Part shown: one piece after another, positions 1-11,467 of the stretch | Position numbering within the stretch: the first letter of the stretch is position 1 | Layout: each line of letters begins with the position of its first letter | Assembly (NCBI GenBank): GCA_025766275.1 | Contig: JAFKAC010000015.1 | Coordinates: forward strand, 496,001 to 560,000 | DNA length: 64,000 nucleotides | Direction of reading: 5' to 3' | Origin: Lactarius indigo | Taxonomy: Eukaryota; Basidiomycota; Agaricomycetes; Russulales; Russulaceae | Notes under the pieces: generated by a model | What the model was told of the DNA's origin: nothing | The model's database searches: none | What the model saw: the letters and a program-made list of their open reading frames with translations, nothing else | Program-made: the position numbers and the translations under genes

Positions 1-82
1 GGAACATGCTAACGCTCTGCCAAGGGTCGAGGATGAGATAGAAGCGGTGAGGCAGCTCAGCAAGGATACGATTAACGTGTGA
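1..82 (+). pseudogene. 3' end of gypsy family A pol C-terminal extension
   Basis: The frame ends in a TGA at 80-82 and matches, with few differences, the last residues of the reading frame that ends at 19134 (shared words ALPRVE and EAVRQ). It is followed by a purine-rich tract (about 99-111) and then an LTR, which is the expected order at the 3' end of a gypsy element. The rest of this copy lies outside the window. The protein portion is the terminal piece of a long Pol extension of unknown function. Confidence 0.7.
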
Positions 83-111
83 GGTGGGCCTCACTCCTGA
101 AAAGGGGGTGA

Positions 112-611
112 TGTTACGGTATGGACTTTACTATGGGTGTGTTGACTCATGACTGGTTATGACTACGGTCCGACTTAGTATTAGTCATGGACTCTTACAT
201 CGTATCAGTCAGCAAGTAGTTCACATGTGATTCATGACTCTTGTATGACTCATTCCTAGGATAGCTGTACTAGGGTTCGAGCTAGTTACGCTACTGGTTA
301 CCTATCGTTTGAGCGGCGCTTTAAAGCCCACATGTATCTGTATAAGTAGTTGTAACGGAAGACCAAGAGTCCCCATCTTGGTCTTCTTCAAATCCACTAT
401 TTGACTCGTCTCTTGCCTTAGTCTTGGACTAAGAGTACTTCTGCTACTATCCACCAAGGGATAGTGCTTCTTCATCTTCGCTGCAGTGTGTGCTAAAGAG
501 CCCCTGTTCAGCTCGCATTGGGTTGACACTATTCCCCATTTGCCTATTCTTCGCTAAGTCGATTACGCCTATCTTGAGTCCAAGTCAGACTAACGCCGGT
601 GGAGCGTAACA
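112..611 (+). repeat. LTR of gypsy family A (3' LTR of copy 1)
   Basis: The sequence begins TGTTACGG directly after the polypurine tract and ends GAGCGTAACA. It is collinear with the LTR at 19164-19671. It contains the hairpin typical of all the related LTRs here, with arms GAAGACCAAG and CTTGGTCTTC, and a TATA-like stretch upstream of it. The flank to the right (CACGT) cannot be paired with a left flank because the element starts outside the window. Confidence 0.8.
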
Positions 612-1055
612 CACGTAGTCTTCATGCGTACGTGAAGAAGTGGCTGTTGCCACTGATGTGACCAAATGGGGAAGGTCACGGTGTCACAGTGGGTGACAGG
701 CAGGAGGTGGCAGTCGAGGACAAGGTCGAGGACGTTGAGGTTGTTGAGGTTGTCGGTCCAAGTCGTGTCCCACGCGATAGGAAGGGTAAAGAACGGATGC
801 TGAAAGAAGAGAGTCACAAGGCTATTTTTGTATGGTCAAGTGACGAGGAGGAGGGAGAACAGGAGAGGCAAGGGTGGGTGAAGGACGAAAACCGTGACCT
901 GTTTGACATGGAGAACAAGGAAGATGATTGGGCGGCTACTGAGGCCACATTCGTCGAGTAGACGACCACCAAGATACCCGTAGCACACAACCACAACACA
1001 CGTACTAATTGCATAGATTGTGACAAAGGAGGCAATACACTAGTGAACTGAACAA
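612..1055. other. unassigned spacer with a short acidic ORF
   Basis: No recognisable gene. A 90-codon frame at 689-961 on the plus strand encodes a very acidic, low-complexity peptide (runs of D/E, V and K/R). It has no domain that I recognise, so it could be an exon remnant or chance. The stretch lies between an LTR and the 3' end of a decayed Tc1/mariner-like transposase, and may include the terminal sequence of that element, but I could not define inverted repeats. Confidence 0.35.
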
Positions 1056-1737
1056 CTACGCAATATATTCGCTGTGCTGGTACCAACCGAAAGTGTCCTC
1101 CAGCGTCACACTATAGATTGCCTCCCAAATCACCTTATACGGATCCACGCCGATACCCTCAATCTCACCAAGAATGTAATCACGATTGGCACATAGCCAT
1201 GCCTTGATGGAGGAGAATGCCTCCTCGATAGGGTTCAGGTCGGGCGAGTAAGGGGGGAGATAGATGAGATGCATGCCGCGTTCCTCAATCATCTCTCAGA
1301 CCCCATTGACCTTGTGTATCGCCATGTTATCCATTACAAGAACTGAGTTGGGCAGTGGGTATGGCTGCATGCAGTCGAGCAGCCCTTCGATGAAAGATTG
1401 GAAGTCGGCTCCAGTTATCGCATGGTCAAAGACATCAGCATGAAGGATGCCATCGAGAGTCTTTGACTTTTTGCATACATCCCACAGTCCGGTCTGCTTT
1501 TGCCGTTTCTCCGCAACTCAGTTTCAAACTCCGCTTTTTTTCGAACTCTCTTTCCTCTTTCATATTTTATTTTCACAGTAAATACTATAATAGAAACTAG
1601 TGTAAAATACATGATATAAAATAAAGGTAAATAGCGCGTAAATAGCGCGTAAATAGTGCGTGTCTGTGTATCGGTTTGGAGCGCGTGGTAGGGAGGGAAG
1701 GGAGGGACAAACAATACCCTCTCTCAATCCCCACAGA

Positions 1738-4574
1738 ATGCCAACTTTCGAAATTCCCACAGGCCCCGCCATTACTCAAACGAGCCTCGCTTACGACGGT
1801 CCCAGAGAAGAGGCGCGCCGCGCCAAACATGCCCTTACAAAACCTCGAAGGGGAAGCATGGCATTTGACCGTGAGAATGGCGGGATGACGTTGGAATGGG
1901 CAAATGAGGAGGAATTCCTGGCTTGGCTTGCAGCCGAGGAATCGGAGAAGACAATAGAATTTCGTGTGAGTCAAACGTTCCAATCAGATTCATCGGACTG
2001 GCGGGAGCATCGCGTGCTTCGGTGCTCGCGTGAATTCACGGGCGGGAAGCGGAATTACCAAAACAAGCACCAATGGGAAAGGAAGATCCCATCGGAGAAG
2101 ACAGGCTGTCAATGCCGTCTTACTGTTAAGCGGTACCTGCAAACAGACGTGATGCTCGGGAAGTATGAGGACCAGCACGATCACCCACTTGGCGACGATA
2201 ATTTGCGATTCACCAGACTATCAGCCAAAATCAGGGACCTTGTCATGGACATGGTCCACACCGGCATCGATTCTAAGATAGTGGTGAGTCACAAACGAAT
2301 TTGTTTTTTTTGCCGAGCTGACTATAATTCAGCTAAAACGCGTACGTGAATCCTGCAAGCGGACCGATCGCGATTACTACATAACAATGCGCGACATAAG
2401 CCGTTACTGTCGGATTGTGGAGGACGTGGAAATCTGCCTTGACGATAATGACGCGATCTCGCTTTGCCTTTGGGTCCTCCGGCTTCAGGACAGTGGTGCT
2501 GAGTGTGTCTTGAAGGACCGGAAAGATCCCCCTCCCCCTGAATCTGGATTATCCCCAGATTCTTTTGTCCTATGTATCCAGACCAAATTCCAGTTGGACT
2601 GCTTTTGCGCGCTTGGCAGCAATTTTGTGTCTATTGATGCAACCCACAACACCACTCAATATGCAGGGCTCCAGCTGTTTACCCTGCTTGTGAGAGATCT
2701 GTGGGGGCAGGGTATGCTTTTTGGCATTTTCTGTTTATGGACTGTATTCAATTCCGCTTGACAGGCGTCCCTGTCGCTTGGATGTTGTCGTCAAATGGGA
2801 CGGAAGCGACAATCAAATATTTTCTTGAATTTGTAAAAGTGCGGAGCCCGGATGTGTCACCCGCGATTATTATGACCGACCACGACAAAGCGCAAATGAA
2901 GGCGATCTCGGCCGCGTACCCAGGGGCCACGGTGCTACTGTGCTGGTGGCATGTGCTCCGCGCTATCCGGATGTACTTGTGCATGGAAGAATTCCTGGAA
3001 CTTTGGGAACGCATCCGCGCGTGGGTCAGAACATCCGATCAAATTGAATTTGATTCTTGGTGGGAAGAGATGCAAACCAGTGATTCGGTCCCTCAAAGCC
3101 TTGTAAAATATCTCAAGGCGAATTGGATGGGTATTGTACCACTTTGGTCAGGGACATACAGGAAAGATTGGCCGATCTTCCAAGAGGGCGACACAAACAT
3201 GCTAATCGAATCGTAAGTAGGCTTATCGCTCCAAGGGATAAGAGGGATCACTCAAATCTATGTTTATCTAGCTACCATCATGTACTCAAATCAATGTGGC
3301 TTGAGGGGAAGCAAAATCAGCGCGCCGATCATCTCGTCCACACGCTCATAATCGATATGCTCCCGCACTACCAGGCCTGCCATGATGGCCAAGAGGTTGG
3401 TTTCAGTGGTTCAAACCTGGCTGAGAAGCGTCGCAAAGAAATTCTTACTAGAACCCCGGAAATAAACGCCGACTCCATCCGCAGCCTAGGCGACGATCGC
3501 TATTCTGTGCAATCGGCAGCGGATATGTCGCGTAACTATCTAGTTAAGCTTAGCAAACGGTCTTGTGACTGTCTGGACTGGCCCAGGGTCCGGCTGTGCA
3601 AACACATCACTGCGGTCACCCATTTTTTTGGAGACGGCGATCAGCTGGTGGAGCTGGCAGCAGGCGACGGCGCAGCCCCTAAGACAGCGCAGCCGGTTGA
3701 ATCAGAGTGCTCAGCGGATGCGCGCAGCAATGCGACAGCTGCGACAATTTTGGAGAATGTAATCACTGTCTCCAAAGAATTTCTAAGCGATGGTGCGCCC
3801 AAGTCTCTGGGCACTGTCCAGAGTCTTCACAGCGTTCAGGAACACCTGACTGCTGTTGTCAGAAACTCACACTCTTCGGAAAGCCCACTCCCGGACAAAG
3901 AAGACATCCCGCTGAATCAACACACGTGGACCGAGACCGCCCAGCGAATGGGAGTACAGCGGCGGAAGAAGAGACCTCGCGCTACCACCACATCCTCCCC
4001 AGAACCCTCGGCGACAGAACGCATTGGGGATCTCAATCGCAAACGACAACGCGTGAAGATCACGGATCCCTACAGTGGCGGGGTCAACTCTGGCAAACGT
4101 GCTGCCCCCGACACGCAAACTGCTGCCCAAAATGCCCGAGCACAAGCACGCACACGCGCTGCAGCCATTGGTGCGGGGCCTTCTCTCTCACAGCCCCAGG
4201 AACACGGCCACGGCTGCACGACCCCAGCCCCAGCTGTCCCCCCGTCACTCACCCCCTTCCAATCGTACCCACCTTCTTCAGTGGTTCCCCCACCTGCCTT
4301 GGCGCCTCGCGCATGGTACACAGCGCAAAACAGCAGAGCATACGCGTCCGCCAGTCCCAGTGCACCGGGAAACTCTCTCCCGCAATCCTTTGAACCACAG
4401 CATGCGCATAGAGGTACCCTAGCCCCATCCGCACCCCTGGCATCCTCGAGCCCGAGGTACCCTGTTCGCTCGACTTACCCCCCCGGGATGTATATGCAGA
4501 CCCCGTATCAAGTACCATACCCTGTATACTGGCCCTATGGCCATTTCCAAACCCCCCAACCTCGCTCCCAATAG
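1738..4574 (+). CDS. MULE transposase with FAR1/FLYWCH-like finger and SWIM finger
   Basis: Nuclear transposase expected to mobilise the surrounding MULE. The start was set at the ATG at 1738, just upstream of the conserved N-terminal region; another in-frame ATG lies at 1660. Three introns fit GT-AG rules: 2284-2332, 2712-2764 and 3213-3271. The order of parts is: a C-x-C...HDH zinc-binding region (CQCRLTVKRY...DQHDHP), the MULE catalytic core with SIDATHNTTQY (first Asp), IIMTDHDKAQMKAI (second Asp) and the LLCWWHVLRA block, and then a SWIM zinc finger, CDCLDWPRVRLCKHI. The C-terminal about 330 residues are low-complexity, rich in P, S, T and A. No internal stop or frameshift was seen in the spliced frame, so the gene may be functional. 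Confidence 0.87.
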
Positions 4575-6320
4575 AATACGTAAATTCACTGTATTAGATA
4601 CCTGGGAATAGATGTTTTGTCCTCCAAACCGTGTGCTTGCTTTGTTTCCCCTCCTCGCTTGTTGGGATGTCGCCCCTTCTCCCGCGCCGCCTTCCACTAC
4701 TCACGTTTGCGACACTTTACCCCCCTCAACCAGCCTGTGTTCCCCACCGCACTCATCCCCACTCTACATCTTACATGTCAAGGTGCGTTTCCCTGCTAAG
4801 GGACCATCCGGACATCGTCTATTTATTTCTGCTTTCATGCTTGCTTCGAAGGTAATCTGTGACGACACCTACTCGAACAAGTCTTGCTGTATCGTCCTTC
4901 ACCTTTCTGTCGCCTTCTCGCAACATCTCAAGGTATGTTTCCCATCTTCGTCTTTCTATCATATTAGTGCTCACCCTTTCGTGACCTTTACAGCCTCTAT
5001 ATCTTGCAACATCTCAAGGCGTGCTTCATGAGGCCTCGGGCGCTGGGCCCACGCTCTCGTGTTACCCTGGCGTCGCACCAGCACATACATCCCCGTCGAC
5101 TTCATGCTCTTCCTATTCATTCCTTTCACCATCGCTTCGCTCGTAGAACGCCTCTGCCACGCCGTCTCGGCTATATTTTGTTTCGCCCCTCACTCGTACT
5201 TTACGCCCCGATCCTGTGTTTCGTCTCCATTTTCGATCGCCTCATGTCGCCTCGTGTCGCTCATGCCCCCATTTCTTTCATCCTATTTCACCACCTTACT
5301 CCTACCTATTCTAAGCATTAGGATACGGTTCTCATGTACTTAAAAGGCAAACTCTCCACTGCTGAATATCATCGTTTTTTCTCCCTTTCTTCTTGTCTTC
5401 TCTCACCCTCTCGCTTCTAGCTACTTGTCCCAGCCCATTCGAACTCCCATTGGTGCTCGCAAACGCAGTCCTGCGGAATTGCTCTCCCCACCTTCGAACT
5501 CACCAGACTCTTACGCCTTACATCCTTACACCGCTACCTTTACCGTTGTCACCTTTGAGCCCTCTACCTCTTGCATCTTAAGGTACGTCTCCCTACTTAG
5601 GGATCATCCGGACATTGCCTATTTATTTCTACCCTCATGCTTGCTTCGAAGATAATCCATGACGACTCAAACAAGTCCTACTGTATCGAGGGTTCGCTCC
5701 TTTACCTTTCCATCACTTCCACGACTCTATTCACAACGTCTCAAGGTGCGCTTCATCCGCCGTCATTTTTCCACCGCCCTTGTGCCTCTACCACTTGCAG
5801 CGTTGGTGCTCACCCTTCCGTCACATTAGAAGCATTCTTTTGCCGCTTCACCTGCCTTCGCCCTTCCATCACCTTTGCCCCCTCTACTTCTCTTAAGGTG
5901 CATCCCCCCGCTAAGGGACCATCCGGACATCGCCTATTTATTTCTTCCTTCATAGACTTGCTTCGAAGATAATCTACGACAACACATACTCGAACAAGTC
6001 TTGCTGTATCGTGGGTTCGCTCTTTCCACCCTTTTGTCACCTTTGCCCTCTACCTCTCTTAAGGTGCGTCTCCCCACTAAGGGATCATCCAGTCATCGTC
6101 TAATTACTTCTGCCTTTACGTTTGCTTCCAAGATTGTTTGCGGCGATGTACTCGAACAAGTCTTGGTGTATTGTGGATCAAGGGGTGTTCTCTCTGGGAG
6201 GTCAACCACATGGAGCGCGAGATGTGCTCCTATCTGGAGGGGCAGCTGAACCTCGACTCTTCGATCCTACACGACTTGGGGAGTCGCGTTCGCCACAATT
6301 TCCTGGTGGACCATAACTAA
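4575..6320 (+). pseudogene. cyclin-box cargo in the MULE 3' arm, one exon repeated four times
   Basis: Four diverged copies of one segment lie at about 4779-4894, 5577-5688, 5891-6013 and 6051-6177. Copy 1 reads in frame as a basidiomycete cyclin box helix (pieces GPSGHRLFISAFMLASK and CDDTYSNKS). The other copies keep the same words with small indels. Copy 4 leads into a further segment with INHMEREM-like sequence (EVNHMEREMCSYLEGQLN) ending at a stop near 6320, which is the next part of the cyclin N domain. A one-base shift separates copy 4 from that segment. Copies 2-4 also share a pyrimidine-rich lead (CCTCTACCTCT). It is best read as a captured and tandemly duplicated host cyclin fragment, not a working gene. 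Copy coordinates are approximate. Confidence 0.75.
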
Positions 6321-6720
6321 TGGTATGTCTATTCTCCATCTACCCCCCATCTCTTTGTGCTTACATTTGGTCATCGTCCGCCCACGTCGCCACGTGCCTT
6401 GTCATCACCGACCATCCCGCCATCGTCCACAACGACGATCCCACTGCCTGCGTCGCCTGCCACATCCCCGTCTTCCCTAGTCATTTTTCACGCGATCACT
6501 CTCTCGTTAATGTGTCCTTATTAGTAAGAAATACACATTGATGATTCACTAAGATAGTCTAGCTGAAATTTAAGGGGTATTATTTAATCAAATCTATTAG
6601 TCAATAGTTGTTTAACTTGCTGCTCGAATCAGCAATAAAAAAGTCTTTTGAGCGGAGTCTGAACTTTCGGCCGGTTCCGATCGGACCAGACCGTGGGATG
6701 TATGTGAAAAGTACACAACT
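6321..6720 (+). other. MULE 3' noncoding end and right TIR
   Basis: No coding signal beyond short frames. The last about 100 bp contain the right terminal inverted repeat, including the words AGCGGAGTCTGAACTTTCGG and CCGTGGGATGTATG, which are the inverted counterparts of the left end of the element. Confidence 0.7.
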
Positions 6721-7502
6721 GCCATCGAGGGACAGTGTGGGAAGGATAGAATACCTGTGGAAGTTAGACAATACAGCCTCGGAAAAAACAACAATTACTT
6801 ACCGTGTACCCCATACAAAAAATTCTTGGTGATGTGCACGGTCTCCCCATTGAGCCCACACAAAAGAACGCCTCAGAGTCATTCGATTGAATGAGCTCTT
6901 GTCTGCAAAAACCAGTTGGTGGGCTTCGTAGTGCTTGCTGATGAGCACTTTGTAGGCGATGCGTTCATCCTCGTTTTTCTCAATGGCTGGCCGTGTGATC
7001 TGTTGACTTTCAAGTTCCAGTGATTCCGGGGGTTATCATCAAGTCACTTACCGTCTTCATAGTGTATCCCATTCGCCGGAGCGTCCTCCAAATTGTTGCA
7101 GTTGAGACCTCAATTTCAGTGACCCTGAAGAGCTGTGTCTGCAATTCCTCGAGTGAGATGTCGGGTTGCCGCAGTATACAGCCCTCAATAAACTGAGGAC
7201 CATAGTCAGTGCAGTGTTGCAACAAAAAGAAAAGAACGAATGTGTGAATCAAGACCATCAAGGAGACATGGCCAGCCTGGGCATACTGGTATCCGAACCA
7301 CTTCACCTGTTGCAAGGTACATTGCCCTCAACTGTCTCATAGATCGCTCACTGATGCCCAGATACTCTTCTATCTCAGCATCAGATACCCCTTGATGAGA
7401 CATGCGCAAGGCCACCTCCTTGATTTCTTGAGAAAAGTGACAACAATTGCGCATTGACAGTGATGGGAAGTGGGGCAGTGGGGGGAAAAGAAAAAAAAAA
7501 AA

Positions 7503-10500
7503 GATAAGCCTTATTTTTTTCGATTGGATCTCAGATAACTGGTTATCCTTGACCTCCACTCACTCAGCCCACTAGTAGCTTTTCCGAAAATCGGACTATC
7601 GATATGAAAACAGCTGTAACCAACTCCCCTGCGACATTCCAGACCATGATGAACTTTATATTCAGAGACATCATGGCCAAACACGAAGCATGTGGTATGG
7701 TCATTCGGGTTTACATGGACGACATTGGCATTGCTACAGGACTGAACAACTCCCTCCATGATCATATTGAGGCAGTCAAAGATGTACTCCGTGTGTCCGC
7801 CGAGCATGATCTGTATTACAAGCTGGAAAAGTGCCTCTTCCATTCCCCACGCATGGATTACCTGGGGGTAATCCTTGAAAAGGGGGTGACATGCATGGAC
7901 CCTGTCAAAATTTTGGGTATCAGGGATTGGCCTATGCCAAATAAAGTGAAGGACGTCCAATCATTTCTTGGCTTCTGCAATTTTTACCGACCTTTTATAC
8001 GAGGTTTTGCAACCAAAGCATGACCACTCAACAAATTAACGTGCAAAGGTGTCGAATGGCACTGGGGAAAAGAGGAAGAGCAAGCCTTCCACAAACTCAA
8101 GTGCCTCGTAACCAGTGAACCAGTACTTGCTCACCCGGACCTGACCCAACAGTTTGAACTAGAAGTTGACGCATCAGGATTCGCAACCGGTGCAGTACTT
8201 TTACAATGCAAAGCAGATGCCAAACGACACCCCATCGGATACTACTCCTCCACCCTCAACGAAGCAGAGCACAACTACGACATCTACAAGCTCAAATTGT
8301 TGGCAATCGTCAAAGCATTCTGCCATTGGAGACCTCTCCTAGCTGGATCTCCCCACAAGATTAAAGTCTTCTCCGACCACCTGAACCTACAATACTGGAA
8401 GTCACCACAGAAGATTAGTAGACACATGGCTAGGGAAGTACTTGAACTGTCCGAATACAACTTCAAGATACATCATATCAAAGGGACAGCCAACGAACGT
8501 GCAGACGCCTTATCTTGTCAACCTGATTACGATCAAGGAGAGAACGACAATGAAGGTGTAACAGTATTACCAGATCACGTCTTTGCAAGGGCAACCACAC
8601 TACAAGAAGAGTCACCTACCAAACATTGGAGGCCCAAAATACTACCAGTAGAGATGATGCCAGCCCATCCCATTTACACAGGATAGAGCTAAGTTACAGC
8701 CATGGATCAATGCACACCAACTAAAAGACATTGAAGGAACTTGGTATAAGGATGGTCGTCGAGTAGTGACCGGAGGGCTCCATGACAAGCGCACCATTAT
8801 CGCTGCCCATCACGATTCACCTGTCTATGGTCATCCCGGAATCAAGCGCACCATTCAACTTACAGAACGTCACTACTGGTGGCCTCAAATGAAAAATGAT
8901 ATCACCGACTACGTCAAAGGATGTGCCGAGTGTCAATGGCATAAGGTCAACAATCGACCTATCAAGGCGCCCTTGCAGCCTATATACCCCAAACCAGAGG
9001 CTCTACCATTTGAGACGATAACAGTGGACTTTATCACTAAACTCCCAGTGTCACGAGGCTATGACTCCATCCTGACAGTGACCGATCACGACTGTACTAA
9101 AGCTGCAGTTTTCATCCCCTGCAACGAAGAGATAACCGCCAAAGGCACAGCTGCCTTGTACGTCTCTCATGTGTTCCCCCGATTTGGACTCCCCTCGTGT
9201 GTTATCAGTGACTGAGATCCCCGCTTCGTGTCAAAATTCATGAGGGAAATATGCAAAATCCTTGGCATTGCCCAGAACATCTCCACAGCGTATCACCCTC
9301 ATACTGATGGCCAATCGGAACGAATGAATCAATGGCTTGAACAATATCTCTGCTTCTGGGTAAATGAACGACAAGACAACTGGGTTCGTTATCTGCCAAT
9401 GGCAGAATTCATGCATAACAATTGGCCCAATGAGACCACAAGGGAATCTCCATTCTTTCTCTTATCGGGATTCAACCCCCACGCTGATTGGATCGATAGG
9501 CCATCCCCTATTCCACAAGTCTCATTACGACTGGATCAATTCAAACAGGCATGACAGCACGCCCTCTCTTGTATATTCCATGCCCAAAAGTCGTGGGTCA
9601 AGCATAAAGATACACCCAAATTCAAAGAAGGAGACCTCGTGTAGCTGGAAGGACGCCACCTGTGAACACATCAGCCAACAGCAAAATTAGCTGCCAAGCG
9701 CCACAGACCTTTTAAGGTTGTCCAGGTGATGTCTCCTGTCAACTATCACCTCGAACTTCCCACACAGTGGAGCATCCACAATGTATTCCACATAGATCTT
9801 CTCACACCTTATTGCAAAACACCCACGCATGGACCAAACTATCAGCGCCCACCACCTGATTTGGTCGATAATGAAGAAGAATACGAAGTCGAGAAGATTC
9901 TAGACTCTCAGCAATCCAGCAGAAGACATTGGTTGCAGTATCTTGTGAAATGGAAGGGTTACCCTGACTTGGACAATCAGTGGGTCAATAAGGATGACAT
10001 CTTTGCTGATGAAGCCATTCAGGAATTTAAAAATTCCAACCCCGAACGAGAAGTGCATATAAGGACCGTTATCCAACGTGATAAGTCACCATCTCCTTTC
10101 ATGCCTTCCATCCCTTGCAATGACCACCTTGACCTCCTCAAAACCATCATTGCCCCTCTCATCTCCCCCAGCCTTGTCATTCCCGCCACCACTGAACAGC
10201 AAAGAGCACATCAACAAGCTGAACAACGATCCACAGAAGAGCGACCACTGCAATGACAAGACAGTGCAGCAGACCTGTCTGAGGCATTGCGAAGATTTCC
10301 TATGCCCACGATGGGAGTGGTCTCCAACGACCCAACACCAATTCAACTGGCACCTCCGCCATTATACAACATCGTCGACCCTGACACCAGAGCCACAACC
10401 CACACCATCACTGAAGATGAACTCTTCCAATTTCAAGTGGCTCTCACAAGCTCTGAAGGGACCCGACGCGATGAAGAACTACGAACGGGAGTGGAAGGAG

Positions 10501-10926
10501 ATGGCGTGGAAGTGGCAGGCAGAGCAATTGCATATCACCACCTTGTGGCGCAAGATGGCAAAGGAGCAGAAAGAGTATTGGACCAAGCTGAGCATAACAA
10601 CCACTACGAAGACTACTACCCCTCACAACACCCATTCCTTGACTATGAACAGTACCCTGGAGCCCCAGAGGCTACTCCCTATCTCATCGACACAGACGGA
10701 ACGCCTATGCACCGGGGATACATTACAGCGCCCCACGCTGCTTGTTGTACGCCACTCGGCGCAGATGACAGCACCCTCAGCATCATCATCCCTGAGGGGT
10801 TCCAGGTCAATGGACGACCTGATTACATTCTGTTCCCGGTCCGTCTCCCCAACGGACTTACAGTACAGGCCTCGCACATACAAATTATCAAGGCCGGCAA
10901 CCCCTTTGTTCTTGGAGTAGTCCCTG
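7503..10926 (+). pseudogene. gypsy A pol: RT, RNase H, integrase, chromodomain, extension
   Basis: Remnant of the polyprotein that copies and integrates the element. Visible parts in order are: RT with RVYMDDIGIAT (YMDD box, about 7710) and FLGFCNFYRPF; RNase H with LEVDASGFATGAVLLQ; the HHCC integrase finger (HPGIKRTIQLTERHYWWP...CAEC); the integrase core (VDFITKLP, AYHPHTDGQSERMNQW); and a chromodomain (EYEVEKILDSQQ...[15 protein letters not shown]). A diverged C-terminal extension follows from about 10287 (RATTHTITEDEL, EDYYPSQHPFL, IIPEGFQVNGRPD). Several stops break the frame, for example after FATKA (about 8020), VISD (9213) and FKQA (9553). Several replace an arginine codon of the relatives with TGA. 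Confidence 0.85.
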
Positions 10927-11448
10927 TGTTACGTTTTGACTCGGGAGTGTAATGCGGACTCGGACCCTTACTGTACCGGTTGCAACTACGGCGGTAAGGT
11001 AGATTAGTTGCGGACTTACCTACGGTGATATGGTAGTGTGATAGGCGATTACGACTGATAGCTGACTGAGCGGTGCCTTGGTGACTCGATACTAGTACAG
11101 GTACTAGTAGTATTAGTTTTGCAGTACTTCTGCGATATGTTGGACGCTACTTACTGTGACTCATAGCAGCACTTCTAAGCCTGCTCGACTTGTGTATTTA
11201 AACCGTCTTGTGAAGACCAAGATACGCCATCTTGGTCTTCTTGAATCATCACTTCTCTTCTCTTTCATTCTCACCTCTAAGAGTGTCCAACATCGTTCGT
11301 GACTAAGTCAACTAAGCTTGCCAGTGTACCTCCGCGTATTCACTAGGGCAAGGGCTTGGACCTTCGCGTCTTCAAGTCAAGGAAGCTATTGCTAAGTTGT
11401 TACCGTCATTCTGTGCTCAAGTCGAGCTAACATCATGGCGACGTTACA
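10927..11448 (+). repeat. 5' LTR of gypsy B
   Basis: Begins TGTTACGTTTTGAC and ends GACGTTACA. A TATA-like TATTTAAA lies near 11195. It is followed by a hairpin with arms GAAGACCAAGAT (11212-11223) and ATCTTGGTCTTC (11229-11240) around a 5-nt loop. If transcription starts at the right arm, the first 11 nt are the reverse complement of the primer site at 11451-11461. Confidence 0.93.
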
Positions 11449-11450
11449 TT

Positions 11451-11461
11451 AAGACCAAGAT
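11451..11461 (+). promoter_or_regulatory. self-complementary primer-binding site of gypsy B
   Basis: AAGACCAAGAT lies 2 nt after the 5' LTR and is the exact reverse complement of ATCTTGGTCTT in the R region of the LTR hairpin. No obvious 3'-tRNA match is present at this position. The same 11 nt, with the same 2-nt spacing, follow the LTRs of elements D and E. This is the layout of the Tf1/sushi group, in which the 5' end of the transcript folds back to prime reverse transcription. Confidence 0.75.
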
Positions 11462-11467
11462 ACCATC

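Larger units (their letters stand above)
1458..6720 (+). mobile_element. Mutator-like element (MULE) with diverged TIRs and 9-bp TSD
   Basis: The 9-bp sequence GCCATCGAG flanks the element on both sides (1449-1457 and 6721-6729). The left end AGTCTTTGACTTTTTGCATA and the reverse complement of the right end AGTTGTGTACTTTTCACATA align over the first 30 bp with 8 mismatches, and similarity continues further inward (shared CATACATCCCAC and AGACTCCGCT-like words). A 9-bp duplication and long imperfect inverted repeats are classic for Mutator-like elements. The element holds one transposase gene and about 2.1 kb of 3' sequence carrying cyclin-derived exons. Confidence 0.9.
1056..7454 (-). pseudogene. 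Tc1/mariner-like (DDE_3) transposase split by a MULE
   Basis: The protein would cut and move a Tc1/mariner-type DNA transposon. It starts at the ATG at 7454-7452 with helix-turn-helix segments (SDAEIEEYLGIS; STATIWRTLRRMGY), continues through introns (7000-7051 and 6755-6802 are clear) to the first catalytic region (LVFADKSSFNR), and is interrupted after YSILPTLSLDG at 6721. It resumes at 1457 with ILHADVFDH, VMDNMAIHK and the PPYSPDLNPIEEAF block that carries the last acidic residue. Removing the insertion and one copy of the 9-bp duplication restores the frame exactly. A TGA after HKVNGV in the 3' part shows independent decay. In the first acidic block, K stands where relatives usually have E after the catalytic D. 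Confidence 0.85.

Noticed and set aside
7010..7559. Two separate minus-strand genes at 7010-7315 and 7206-7559
   Set aside because: Both are parts of one transposase N-terminus (two helix-turn-helix segments) with short introns.
961..7620. Terminal inverted repeats of the Tc1/mariner-like element
   Set aside because: A weak match (ACTAGTG words near 1040 and 7575) was seen on the two sides, but it is short and imperfect and no TA duplication could be set with confidence.
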